34,985 bases of DNA, taken from positions 1-34,985 of the forward strand of contig JBHOGO010000049.1 in the NCBI GenBank assembly GCA_043421945.1. The letters run 5' to 3'. The DNA is from Thaumasiovibrio sp043421945 (GTDB lineage Bacteria; Pseudomonadota; Gammaproteobacteria; Enterobacterales; Vibrionaceae). This document shows positions 8,011 through 15,620 of the stretch, piece by piece. A model generated the notes under the pieces. That model did not search any database. It was given only the letters and a program-made list of their open reading frames with translations, and was not told the DNA's origin. Both the position numbers and the translations under genes were made by a program. Position 1 is the stretch's first letter, and each line of letters opens with the position of its first letter.

Positions 8011-8961
8011 TTAGCGGCACTCGTAAGAAACTTCGTTAGCTTCGTCGATGGTTCGAATAACAGCCCAATGCTCTTGGTAAGTGATTGGAATGAATTGTGA
8101 TTCGCCGTTACGGGAGAACTCTTCTTCTAGTTTAGTACCAGTCCAGTCGAAGCTGAAGAACGCATCACGAATTTGATCTTGTAGCTCAGGGTTAAGGTTG
8201 TGTGCAACACCATAAGCCGTCGTTGGGAATGTTTGTGAACGGTAGATGGTATTCAGATCCTCAGCTTTAACTACTTCACGATCTAGCATACGGTTCAGTA
8301 CAGAGTTCGCCACTGCCGCCGCATCGTAATCCTTATGTGCAACACCAATAATTGAGTTATCGTGCGCGCCTGAGAATGCTGTTTCGAAGTCGTTGCCCGG
8401 AGTCATATCAAACTCAGCAGCTAGGATTGCTGAAGGTGCTTTGAACCCAGAGTTAGACGTTTGAGAAGTGAATGCAACGTTTTTACCTTCAAGATCAGCG
8501 ACTGATTCGATGCCTGAATCTGCGTGAGTGATGATCTCCATCTCATAGCCGAATGAGCCGTCTTCAGCAGCCATGATAGAGAAAGGAACGAAACCAGAGC
8601 AGTTTACAGCTAGTGGTGTAGAACCAGTGTTAAAGCCTGCAATATGAAGGCGACCAGAACGCATTGCTTCAATTTGAGCTGCGTTGTTTTGAACAGGGAA
8701 AAAGCGTACTGACTTACCCGTTTTCGATTCTAGGTGCTCTAGAAAATCACTCCAAACATCGGCATATACCGCTGGGTCTTCAACCGGCGTGTATGCAAAA
8801 ACAAGTGTTGATGGGTCTTGCCAATCAGCACTGTTCGCTGGTACGTCAGCAACCATATTTCCAGAACGGTCTTCATAGCGATCGTCCATTGCGATAGCGC
8901 CGCTAGCGAATGTACAAGCTACTGCTGCAACCAATGCAGACTTCATAAATGTCGGTGTCAT
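8011..8961 (-). CDS. phnD: periplasmic phosphonate/phosphite-type binding protein
   Basis: A 316-residue solute-binding protein, first gene of the transport operon. The signal peptide is MKSALVAAVACTFASGAIA after a short leader; cleavage is likely after residue 24. The ligand-site motif TSQTSNSGFKAPS (165-177) matches the S-x-T-S-x-S-G stretch that binds the oxyanion in PhnD/PtxB-like proteins, and YTPVEDPAVYADVW (57-70) is the usual N-lobe segment. The start at 8961 is supported by GAGA about 7 bases upstream; Met6 is an alternative. No phosphonate-cleaving gene (phnA, phnX, C-P lyase) lies in the window, so it may scavenge phosphite, phosphate or phosphonate for use elsewhere. A Pho-box-like array lies just upstream. 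Confidence 0.92.
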   Translation of the reverse strand: MTPTFMKSALVAAVACTFASGAIAMDDRYEDRSGNMVADVPANSADWQDPSTLVFAYTPVEDPAVYADVWSDFLEHLESKTGKSVRFFPVQNNAAQIEAMRSGRLHIAGFNTGSTPLAVNCSGFVPFSIMAAEDGSFGYEMEIITHADSGIESVADLEGKNVAFTSQTSNSGFKAPSAILAAEFDMTPGNDFETAFSGAHDNSIIGVAHKDYDAAAVANSVLNRMLDREVVKAEDLNTIYRSQTFPTTAYGVAHNLNPELQDQIRDAFFSFDWTGTKLEEEFSRNGESQFIPITYQEHWAVIRTIDEANEVSYECR

Positions 8962-9007
8962 GTTAGTCTCAATATGTGATTTATTAACTGACCCTTATTT
9001 TAAGTTT

Positions 9008-9051
9008 TTATATGACAGCCATGTATTGATTAAATGAAAGTAATATGACAT
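9008..9051 (-). promoter_or_regulatory. Pho-box-like 11-bp repeat array upstream of phnD
   Basis: Read on the minus strand, four consecutive 11-mers run ATGTCATATTA, CTTTCATTTAA, TCAATACATGG, CTGTCATATAA. The first two together match the 18-bp PhoB consensus (CTGTCATAWAWCTGTCAY) at 15 positions by my count, and the fourth is a perfect half-site. The array ends 47 bases before the phnD start, and TTAAAAT follows it as a possible -10. This fits PhoB activation under phosphate limitation. The match is by eye, not by a scored matrix. Confidence 0.6.
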
Positions 9052-9179
9052 TGCAAGATATTCAGCTATTTCGATACAAATAGCTGAAAAAAGCTACAGG
9101 AATAGAATGATAATGGTTAAGAAGTACTATTTTTAATAGGTCATATATTTGCAGGAATATTCTTTATTTTTTTTAAAAA

Positions 9180-9194
9180 GGGTGAACTTCACCC
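9180..9194. repeat. 15-base perfect palindrome in the phnD / lipoprotein intergenic region
   Basis: GGGTGAA-C-TTCACCC. It lies in the roughly 470-base divergent region (8962-9431) between phnD and the lipoprotein gene. On the minus strand the repeat is followed by TTTTT, so it could be a short terminator or an operator. Apart from this and the Pho-box array I see nothing else firm in that stretch. Confidence 0.35.
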
Positions 9195-9431
9195 AAAGTA
9201 ATCACGCAATCCATATCAGGGCTCAGTTTATTTACTATTAATGTGACACCTGATGCGCATTATCCTCATTGTGATGCTCAGATAAATCAGGGGAGAGTGC
9301 GATAAGATGCAATGAGTGACACAAAAAAAAACATCATAAGTTTGGTAATTTTATAATTAAGATTATTTTTCTTGATGACGTATTACCCTCTAGTGAGCCA
9401 ATTTTCATTTATAAGTGTTGAAGTGAATCCT

Positions 9432-9902
9432 ATGATTACGATACCAAAGTTGCCCATGTGTACTCGTGGGAAAAAATTACTATGGGTACTATCGCTAACG
9501 TTGGTCTTATTGATGGTGCAGGGTTGTACACTACCTTTTAACCAACAATATCGGCTTACATCTCAGGCTCTGCGTGTTGAAGAACAAATCGAGCGTCATT
9601 TTTCCTATCTAAAAATGCTTGATGTAGAAGAACGCTCTTTCCAACGCTTTGCCATCGACTATATGAATATTGAAGTTGAAATACAGACTTTGAAGCGTAT
9701 GCAGGAGAGGTTTCATTCAGAGCAACCTTCAGATTATTCGATCCAAAAGTTAGAAAGTCAGTGGGAAGTTGATCAGCAGCAACATATACAACTTGGTGTG
9801 TTGAGTGATGACATTGTGGCTAAGAATGACCGACTGTATCAAGTGTTGCTTGATGAACTTTTTCTTGAGGTTCCGGTGGTTTATGAAGGTGGCGATCGTT
9901 AA
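9432..9902 (+). CDS. small lipoprotein of unknown function
   Basis: A 156-residue protein if started at the ATG at 9432, which I prefer to the upstream ATG at 9372 because it puts a proper signal peptide at the N-terminus and has GAAGTG just upstream. The signal peptide reads RGKKLLWVLSLTLVLLMVQGC, with VQGC as an acceptable lipobox. The mature part is about 120 residues, rich in Glu, Gln and Arg with heptad-like helices (FQRFAIDYMNIEVEIQTLKRMQERF), so probably an elongated helical or coiled-coil lipoprotein. I do not recognise a family. It precedes the transglutaminase-like gene in the same direction by about 145 bases. Confidence 0.65.
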   Translation: MITIPKLPMCTRGKKLLWVLSLTLVLLMVQGCTLPFNQQYRLTSQALRVEEQIERHFSYLKMLDVEERSFQRFAIDYMNIEVEIQTLKRMQERFHSEQPSDYSIQKLESQWEVDQQQHIQLGVLSDDIVAKNDRLYQVLLDELFLEVPVVYEGGDR

Positions 9903-10046
9903 GCATTCATACTGATTGTCATTTTTACCGCAGCAATAAACCTTTCCTTTATCAATATGGTCGATTGTTACAGTGATAACTATGCCGTTTGCACTGATTC
10001 TCCTCTGCTAAGCTGATAAGACTTATGACTAATGAGAGGTTAAGGC

Positions 10047-10948
10047 ATGCGAGTAGTTCTTCTCTGTTTTTTATGTCTGTTTTCATTTGCTGTTTATAGT
10101 ACTGAGGACGTTCAATTCGAGACTGTGACAGTCCCTATGTTGGGTGATATAGCCCCTCCAGAAGTTATTATTATGGCGCCGACATTGGTCAGTTTCGCGA
10201 GGAAGTAAGATATTGGATTACGAATGAGCAATTTCCCCCATCGAGAATGGAACCAGTATGGGCATTGAACCCACAGTTAAAGGCATGGTGGGATGAAGGT
10301 GGCAATACCGTTTTTTTTGAAGCGAGCTATACCATTGCTTCTGGATATAAAGGGGCTGGTAATCGAGAAACGTGGGGGGAAGAGGCATATTATCGAGGCG
10401 GAGAGTCAATAGGGAAGTCAGCAGATGGCAGCGCGCATTCACGGTATCGCTCTTTTAAAAGTCGTTATGAGATAAAGTTACTGAGTGATTACTTGCTAAA
10501 AAATGATGCGGCGTATGCAGAAGTTGTACAGCTTGCAAAACAGCTGAGCGATGAAATTGAATATGACTGGGCAAATTTTAGTGCCTACCAAGGTGCAGAA
10601 GTAATAAGAACACTAGGAAAGCAATATGCTGTTTGCAGTGGCTATTCAAGTGAGGTGATGGCACGAGCGTTGCAATTAGAATCGGTTGCTTCTGTTGAAG
10701 AGTGGGCAGGCGCCAATCACAGCTGGAACATTATCAATCTCATTGATGGAAGAATGCTATATGTGGATGTTACCTGGTTTGATAATGAACATATTGACCA
10801 TGAAACCGGAAAGATAATTGAAACTCCTGATTACGGTTGGGGTAATGTCACGTTTGATGAAAATGTTTTCAATTACGCGAATGTTGGCTACGGCTCGCGA
10901 GATTTTACCCACACCTACGGCAAGTTGATCAATAGGGCAGTAAAGTGA
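10047..10948 (+). pseudogene. secreted transglutaminase-like protein, split by a frame change
   Basis: The catalytic part is an ORF from 10247 to 10948 (233 residues from its first ATG) with a transglutaminase-like Cys-His-Asp triad: Cys130 in YAVCSGYSSEV, His158 in GANHSWNIINL and Asp174 in LYVDVTWFD. That frame is open back to 10148 and reads as coding (GADIGQFREEVRYWITNEQF) but has no start codon there. In another frame an ATG at 10047, with AGAGGT 6 bases upstream, encodes a clear signal peptide (VVLLCFLCLFSFAVYS) and then stops at 10208. The two parts fit one roughly 300-residue secreted protein if one base is missing around 10148-10205. So this is a frameshifted gene, a sequence error, or less likely recoding. 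Family members act on protein or peptide substrates; the substrate is unknown. Confidence 0.7.
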
Positions 10949-10949
10949 T

Positions 10950-10969
10950 ACCTGCTTGCAGGTTTTATT
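10950..10969 (+). terminator. short intrinsic terminator after the transglutaminase-like gene
   Basis: ACCTGC-TT-GCAGGT followed by TTTATT, a few bases after the stop at 10948 and before the convergent minus-strand gene ending at 11018. The stem is short (5-6 bp). Confidence 0.5.
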
Positions 10970-11017
10970 GTAAAGCTGGCCGATCAGATAACAAAATCTT
11001 TATAGAGTCATCTTTCG

Positions 11018-11590
11018 CTAAAATCGCCAGCCTAATGCCAGATTGAAAGGTACGTCAATACCATCGTTAGGTTGCTTTAAGTTGGCATTGCTGAAATGCC
11101 GATATAGAAAACGTACTTGAAGAGACTCACTTGGGTCTAAGTACATACCAAAGCCAACCTGTGCCTGAAAAGCGAATTGCATTGCTTGTTCTCTTTCCCC
11201 TAGGCTTTTAGAAGATAGCCAAGTAGGCCCTAAAGCCCTTACATGGAAATAAGATTTTTTATCAAGTACATGCGTGAATAACTTTAGTTCGGGATAAAGA
11301 CTGATTGCATGAAGCGTTTGCTCGTTTTGTTTTATGTGTGTAACGCTTCCACCTATACTCAGCATTTGTTTCTCACTACGAACACGATCATAAGCATTTA
11401 TGTCAATAAAATAACTCTGGTTATTTTCTTTTGTACCTGGTTGAAATCCATAGCCACCACCTATAAATATTTCACTCCCTACTACAGGACATGTTAATCC
11501 CCACAGTGACATGATTAAAATTACTGAGTTTCGACCTACTCGAAGTGCAGGTAATATGTTAAATGGAATCACAAATCGTCCTTTATGCAA
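11018..11590 (-). CDS. PagL-like lipid A 3-O-deacylase / acyloxyacyl hydrolase family protein
   Basis: A 190-residue secreted beta-barrel candidate. After a basic N-region a hydrophobic signal (about 22-39) leads to an alternating-residue barrel pattern ending in the aromatic C-terminus LALGWRF, as in outer-membrane barrels. The PagL active-site block is visible as YRHFSNANLKQPNDGID: His165 and Ser167 match the catalytic His-x-Ser. The third member, Glu 14 residues after the His in PagL, is Asp179 here, a conservative change. PagL removes the 3-position acyl chain of lipid A in the outer leaflet. The start overlaps the end of apeB by 22 bases, so it is co-translated with the aryl polyene arm apeA-apeB. 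It might act on lipid A or on the polyene lipid itself. The family call is strong; substrate and activity are inferred. Confidence 0.75.
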   Translation of the reverse strand: MHKGRFVIPFNILPALRVGRNSVILIMSLWGLTCPVVGSEIFIGGGYGFQPGTKENNQSYFIDINAYDRVRSEKQMLSIGGSVTHIKQNEQTLHAISLYPELKLFTHVLDKKSYFHVRALGPTWLSSKSLGEREQAMQFAFQAQVGFGMYLDPSESLQVRFLYRHFSNANLKQPNDGIDVPFNLALGWRF

Positions 11591-12090
11591 GTTGTAATCG
11601 CAAACCTTTCATTGAGCTCACAAATAATCGAGTTGAATTGGTAGGGGGAACAGTCACTCGTATCTATTTGTGACAAGGCGAAATTATGTTGCCCTAATGC
11701 TTTCCAAAGTGACTCTTTCTGTGTCCAGCGCTGGTAAAATTCCACTTCATTATTGAGGTTAGATGGCTCCTTTCCTGATTGGATTAACTTCCAAATGGCA
11801 TGCCAATCACGACGAGAATTGATAGCCTCAATATCGATACCACAAGGCGTTTTAGAGATCATACCGCAGATCCAACTCTTACTGTGGCTTAGACTCACAA
11901 AATAGCCAGGGATAAGACAAATTGGCTGGCCATGTGGACCACGTGTTATCGCGTTGGGGGAAACCGTTGTTTGCAAGTGTTGTGATAAGAGTTCAGCCAG
12001 CAATTGGTTACCTTGCTGGCGTCGTGTCGGCACAGTGTGTTTACCCAGTTTCTGGAGTAAGAAACTGTGTTCGCTTAGGCTATACAGCAT
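11569..12090 (-). CDS. apeB: 4'-phosphopantetheinyl transferase of the aryl polyene cluster
   Basis: A 173-residue PPTase that transfers 4'-phosphopantetheine from CoA to the conserved Ser of acyl carrier proteins. Motifs in order: GPHGQPI (51-57), FVSLSHSKSW (64-73), GIDIE (84-88, the Mg2+-binding Asp86 and Glu88), and the WxxKES-x-x-KA helix (122-131). It is shorter than Sfp-type enzymes and fits the compact cluster-associated type. Its probable targets are the two ACPs encoded at 15.1-15.6 kb. It overlaps apeA by 16 bases upstream and the PagL-like gene by 22 bases downstream, making a coupled three-gene minus-strand unit. The symbol follows the apeA-R nomenclature as I recall it. Confidence 0.87.
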   Translation of the reverse strand: MLYSLSEHSFLLQKLGKHTVPTRRQQGNQLLAELLSQHLQTTVSPNAITRGPHGQPICLIPGYFVSLSHSKSWICGMISKTPCGIDIEAINSRRDWHAIWKLIQSGKEPSNLNNEVEFYQRWTQKESLWKALGQHNFALSQIDTSDCSPYQFNSIICELNERFAITTCIKDDL

Positions 12091-13139
12091 GTAATTAAAG
12101 TATGACCTAAACCAATTTGATCGTCGACTTGGGTTACCTTTAAACCAGCTTGTTCTATTAGCGGTAAAAAATCATCACTCATATAAAAGCGGCTGTTACC
12201 ATTGGCAATTGCCGTGAAATAAAGGCTCGTGGCATTCAAGGTATGACTTGCTGATTCGAACTCTTGTCGATCTGGAAATAGCTCAAGAATATAGACAGTG
12301 GAGTCGTTCCGCATAGATTGACGCACTCGACTAAGTATGGTGACTATCTCATCAGGGCTAAAGCAGTCTAAAAATTGACTCATCCAATAAACATCTTGGG
12401 AACTGGGAAGAGAATTGTGGGGATTAAGCAGGTCACAAGCGTGTGTATTTACTTTGTCGCTATAACCAGCGTCAGTGATATTCTTTTTTGCTACGGCGAG
12501 TTGCTGTGGAAGATCCACCATAGTGACTTGAGTCTGACTACTATGCTCACAACATTTTAGTGTCCATTTCCCCGTATTCGCACCGATATCGCATAGAGAA
12601 TTAACGGGATTTTCAAATACTGTGTTTAATAAGGTTGGGAAGCTCCGGTCTGAATAGTAGTGGTCAAATGAAAACCAACTTTGCTTTGCTGGCTCAGGCA
12701 GTTGACTCAATCCTTCGTAGACGGTGGACCAATCCCCAAGAGTTTTTAAACCAGCAGGGGATTGAGTTTGAATTGCTTCTGTCAAGTTAGCCATTCCGGC
12801 ATAGCAGACATCGGCAACAAAATCCATATTAGCACGTGTCATCTCATCAAAGTCGACAAATGCGCCGAGTTTAGAGAGTATATATTTAGACTTATGGCAA
12901 TATACAAGGCCTGCAGATAGCCCCATATCAAGAAGTACCTTTATACCATATGGGGATATATCTATGGCATTTGCTAATTCGTCGACGGTTGCACCATCCG
13001 AAGAGTTTAATAAGGTATTTAGAATGCCAAGATCGCGTAATGATTTTGCTGCATGGAAAGCTATTGGTGCGCAAGCTAGACGTTGAGCTTGTTCTTTTGC
13101 TTCTAATGCATTGAGTTTGTCTGAGTTATAAAATTTCAT
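12075..13139 (-). CDS. apeA: SAM-dependent methyltransferase of the aryl polyene cluster
   Basis: A 354-residue methyltransferase. The N-terminal 100 residues are helical with a winged-helix-like dimerisation pattern (LACAPIAFHAAKSLRDLGIL, TVDELANAIDISPYGIKVLLDMG). The C-terminal Rossmann domain has the SAM-binding motif I LCDIGANTGKW (about 182-192), motif II-like VTMVDLPQQL, and the later YWMSQFLDCFSPDE. In aryl polyenes the aromatic head group is methylated, and this is the expected enzyme; ring position and number of methyl groups cannot be told. I place the start at the ATG at 13139; an in-frame GTG three codons upstream (13148) is possible, and neither has a clear ribosome binding site. 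It is the first gene of the minus-strand arm, divergent from apeC. Confidence 0.82.
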   Translation of the reverse strand: MKFYNSDKLNALEAKEQAQRLACAPIAFHAAKSLRDLGILNTLLNSSDGATVDELANAIDISPYGIKVLLDMGLSAGLVYCHKSKYILSKLGAFVDFDEMTRANMDFVADVCYAGMANLTEAIQTQSPAGLKTLGDWSTVYEGLSQLPEPAKQSWFSFDHYYSDRSFPTLLNTVFENPVNSLCDIGANTGKWTLKCCEHSSQTQVTMVDLPQQLAVAKKNITDAGYSDKVNTHACDLLNPHNSLPSSQDVYWMSQFLDCFSPDEIVTILSRVRQSMRNDSTVYILELFPDRQEFESASHTLNATSLYFTAIANGNSRFYMSDDFLPLIEQAGLKVTQVDDQIGLGHTLITCCIA

Positions 13140-13178
13140 TGAAATCACAAAAGTGGGAATAAAAGTTACAAATGTTAT

Positions 13179-13300
13179 CTCATTCTATATATGAATGAGT
13201 GAGTGGTTGAAAATCACATCATTCAATATGAAGTTTCGTTAAAGGTACTCTGAATAATTGATTTGAGTATGTAAAGTAAATCATCAAAAGTGTACCTTTA
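13179..13300. promoter_or_regulatory. inverted repeats in the apeA / apeC divergent region (candidate operators)
   Basis: Three symmetric elements are visible upstream of apeA. First, CTCATTC-N7-GAATGAG at 13179-13199, with a further TCATTCA half-site at 13219-13225. Second, TAAAGGTAC at 13240-13248 paired with GTACCTTTA at 13292-13300. Third, nested inside the second, TGATTT at 13259-13264 with AAATCA at 13278-13283. The first has the size and symmetry of a dimeric-regulator operator. The remaining region to about 13511 is AT-rich and should contain the promoters of both arms. TATGAT at 13422-13427 is a possible -10 for the plus arm, but I see no good -35. Confidence 0.4.
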
Positions 13301-13640
13301 TAGTGTTTTTAAGGGTAACTAACATAGAGCTGAAGCCTGCATAATTGTTTCTTTTGTACTACTCTAAAATACTTTATGAATGATTGCTATAATTTTAAGG
13401 TGTTACTATAAAACTGGACTATATGATAGAGGTCGTGTAACTCAGAGAAAAACATACGGTCGCCACTTTCAATTAATCAGAATGAAAATTTAAAAGAAAG
13501 GATGAGAAATTTTGCCTATTAATTTATTCAATAATTTTTCATATAGGACTTTACCTTGCGGCACTAAGCACATAGAATACCTATTAGGAACGGATGTCAC
13601 ATTTTTAAATGTTGCAGAAAAGAATACATGGATGATTTGG

Positions 13641-13647
13641 TTTTTTT
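13641..13647 (+). repeat. T7 homopolymer at the 5' end of apeC
   Basis: Seven T residues sit directly before the GTG at 13648. A second frame that opens at a TTG (13512, with AAAGGA 9 bases upstream) runs through this tract and stops at 13658. With six T residues it would continue in frame into apeC. Confidence 0.5.
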
Positions 13648-14328
13648 GTGAATATTGATCTGGAAATATATAACTTAGGTGAATGCAATCTTGGTGGAAA
13701 TAACCCTAAGGAAAATATAGCTGAACAAGCAAAGTTTCGCTCGCTCTACAGAAGAAGCAGTGAATTAACACGTGCTACATTATCTTTAGTCGATGTGATT
13801 GTTCAATGTCAGCCAGATTATATAGTTTTTTCATCTCGTTTCGGAGAAATGAAAAGGACTACTCAATTATTGCAAAGTATTGGTCTAAAAGAAGAGTTAT
13901 CGCCATTGCAATTCTCTCAATCGGTACATAGCACAGCTCCCGGTCTTCTTACTATTGCTTCAGGGCTACAAGTACCTTACACAACGATTTCTGCAGGCAG
14001 TAATTCAATGGCCATGGCATTACTCGAAGCTATATCTCGCTTAAATATTTACCCTGAAAAAAGTGTTTTTGTTATCGATGCCGATGAGGTTATCCCTGAA
14101 GTCTATTCGTCGGTACTCGACCACAATATAAATGAAAGAAGATTTAGCGCCTTATACCTAAGAAAAGGCCATAAGTACACTGTAGAAGTGGGATCCTTTG
14201 TTAACCCATTAAATTCAAAGGATTACAGTTCTTATGACTTGAGTGAAGAGCAAGGTGGGACTGTATTGGGTCGCCATTTTAATGTGACTTTTACTAAAGC
14301 GAGTTACTGTAGTGAAGCGTCAGATTAG
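13648..14328 (+). CDS. apeC: ketosynthase-like chain-length factor of the aryl polyene cluster
   Basis: A 226-residue half-size ketosynthase homologue (beta-ketoacyl synthase N-terminal-like fold) that partners the full ketosynthase ApeO in aryl polyene synthesis and is thought to set chain length. The family block RRSSELTRATLSL (about 35-47) and the strand-turn VPYTTISAGSNSMAMALLEA (about 110-130) are visible. The position of the nucleophilic Cys is occupied by Gly/Ser (SAGSNS), so it should not condense by itself. The start is uncertain: the GTG at 13648 has no ribosome binding site, while an upstream frame with a good one runs into a T7 tract and overlaps this start. It is the first gene of the plus-strand operon and overlaps apeD by 17 bases. 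Confidence 0.75.
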   Translation: MNIDLEIYNLGECNLGGNNPKENIAEQAKFRSLYRRSSELTRATLSLVDVIVQCQPDYIVFSSRFGEMKRTTQLLQSIGLKEELSPLQFSQSVHSTAPGLLTIASGLQVPYTTISAGSNSMAMALLEAISRLNIYPEKSVFVIDADEVIPEVYSSVLDHNINERRFSALYLRKGHKYTVEVGSFVNPLNSKDYSSYDLSEEQGGTVLGRHFNVTFTKASYCSEASD

Positions 14329-15133
14329 GCAGTTTAAATATGGCTTCTCCTTTATCATTTTTGGTTTAGGTGGACTAGCTCTTTCATATGTGATTTTTCC
14401 GATGGTCTGGATTTTCGTAAGAAAAAAGAGCAGAAGAGAAGATACTTGCCAGTGGTTGATTTCAAAGCTTTTTAAGCTCTTCACTTTATTTATGCACTAT
14501 TTCGGTGTGATCAACTTCACTATTCATGGGAAAGACTTTTTTGTTGATGGAGAAGGTGGGGTTATTATTGCTAATCACCCTAGTTTAATTGATGTTGTTA
14601 TTATTATTGGGCAGCTGAATCAATGCGATTGTATTGTTAAATCAAATCTTTGGCAGAATGTTTTCATTAAACATGTTGTGAAGATGGCTGGTTATATTCC
14701 TAATGATACCGATAACATGTTAGAAGAATGTCGTGAAAGAGTGTCAAGAGGGCGTAAAGTTTTAGTCTTTCCAGAGGGGACGAGAACCCAGCCTGATAAG
14801 AATATTCAATGCCAGCGAGGCGCTGCACAATTAGCTGTTAGGACTGGCGCTAAAATTCAAAGGGTCGTTATTGAATGTAAACCATTAACGCTATATAAAG
14901 GTGTTAGGTGGTATCAAGTTCCTAATTGTACCCCTCATTTTGATGTTTTTGTGACTAAAAGCGAGAGTATCGAACCATTAGTCAATTACTTTACAATTAC
15001 ACCAATTGCTGCCAGAGAGTTGACTCGATATTTCAATATCTCCCTTTCACCTCGACTCAAAGGCAATAACTATTCTTTAAAGGATTATTTAAGTGAAAGA
15101 ATTAAAAGTAAAAATAAAGCAGTTAATCATTGA
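14312..15133 (+). CDS. apeD: PlsC-type acyltransferase of the aryl polyene cluster
   Basis: A 273-residue membrane-associated lysophospholipid-type acyltransferase. A hydrophobic N-terminal segment (about 12-37) anchors it. The catalytic HxxxxD is NHPSLID (His89, Asp94), and the acceptor-binding motif is VFPEGTR (152-158). Such enzymes move an acyl chain from ACP or CoA to a glycerol-phosphate-like or sugar acceptor, here probably helping place the polyene on its lipid anchor. The start is the GTG at 14312, inside the end of apeC. The 3' end overlaps the first ACP gene by 41 bases, an unusually long but clear overlap. Confidence 0.88.
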   Translation: MKRQIRQFKYGFSFIIFGLGGLALSYVIFPMVWIFVRKKSRREDTCQWLISKLFKLFTLFMHYFGVINFTIHGKDFFVDGEGGVIIANHPSLIDVVIIIGQLNQCDCIVKSNLWQNVFIKHVVKMAGYIPNDTDNMLEECRERVSRGRKVLVFPEGTRTQPDKNIQCQRGAAQLAVRTGAKIQRVVIECKPLTLYKGVRWYQVPNCTPHFDVFVTKSESIEPLVNYFTITPIAARELTRYFNISLSPRLKGNNYSLKDYLSERIKSKNKAVNH

Positions 15134-15356
15134 TGCGCTGGATTTAGAGGATCTAACTATTGATGATATTAGATCAGATGAACTACTTTTTGGTGCTGGC
15201 GAAGGTTTGAATCTTGACTCAATTGATGCACTTGAACTAGGGCTTGCGATAAAAAAGACATTTAATATCGTTATCAGTGGCGATGATCCAGAAACTAAAA
15301 AACACTTTGCCTCAGTAAATACATTAGCAAATTATATCCATTCCCAGAAAGTATAA
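15093..15356 (+). CDS. apeE: acyl carrier protein 1 of the aryl polyene cluster
   Basis: An 87-residue ACP. The phosphopantetheine site is LNLDSIDALELG, with Ser43. Acidic helix II (ALELGLAIKKTF) and the loss of net positive charge are typical of type II PKS/FAS carriers. The start is the GTG at 15093, supported by AAAGGA 8 bases upstream and lying inside the end of apeD. It is followed after 2 bases by a second ACP. Cluster biochemistry in other species uses the two ACPs for starter loading and chain elongation; which does what here is not visible. Confidence 0.9.
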   Translation: MKELKVKIKQLIIDALDLEDLTIDDIRSDELLFGAGEGLNLDSIDALELGLAIKKTFNIVISGDDPETKKHFASVNTLANYIHSQKV

Positions 15357-15358
15357 GT

Positions 15359-15619
15359 GTGATTATCATGCAGCAAGAAGACATTTATGAACTAATTAAG
15401 AGCGCACTGATTGAGTTGTTCGAAATTGATGCCGCAGAGATCAATTTAGAAGCATCTATTGCCGAAGACCTCGATCTGGATAGTATTGATGCGGTTGACT
15501 TGATCGTTCACTTGCAACGACAGACAGAGATAAAAATTAAGCCAGAAGAGTTTAAGTCAGTGAGAACAGTGAGGGATGTCGTTGAGGTTGTTTCTAACTT
15601 AGTAGGAACTGCTGCTTAA
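15359..15619 (+). CDS. apeF: acyl carrier protein 2 of the aryl polyene cluster
   Basis: An 86-residue ACP with attachment site LDLDSIDAVDLIVHL, Ser42 (Ser39 if translation starts at the ATG at 15368). It is only moderately similar to the neighbouring ACP, sharing DLDLDSIDA around the Ser. The GTG at 15359 lies 2 bases after the previous stop, with AGAAAG as a weak ribosome binding site; the ATG three codons later is the alternative. It acts in the cytosol as carrier of polyene intermediates after activation by ApeB. Confidence 0.9.
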   Translation: MIIMQQEDIYELIKSALIELFEIDAAEINLEASIAEDLDLDSIDAVDLIVHLQRQTEIKIKPEEFKSVRTVRDVVEVVSNLVGTAA

Positions 15620-15620
15620 T

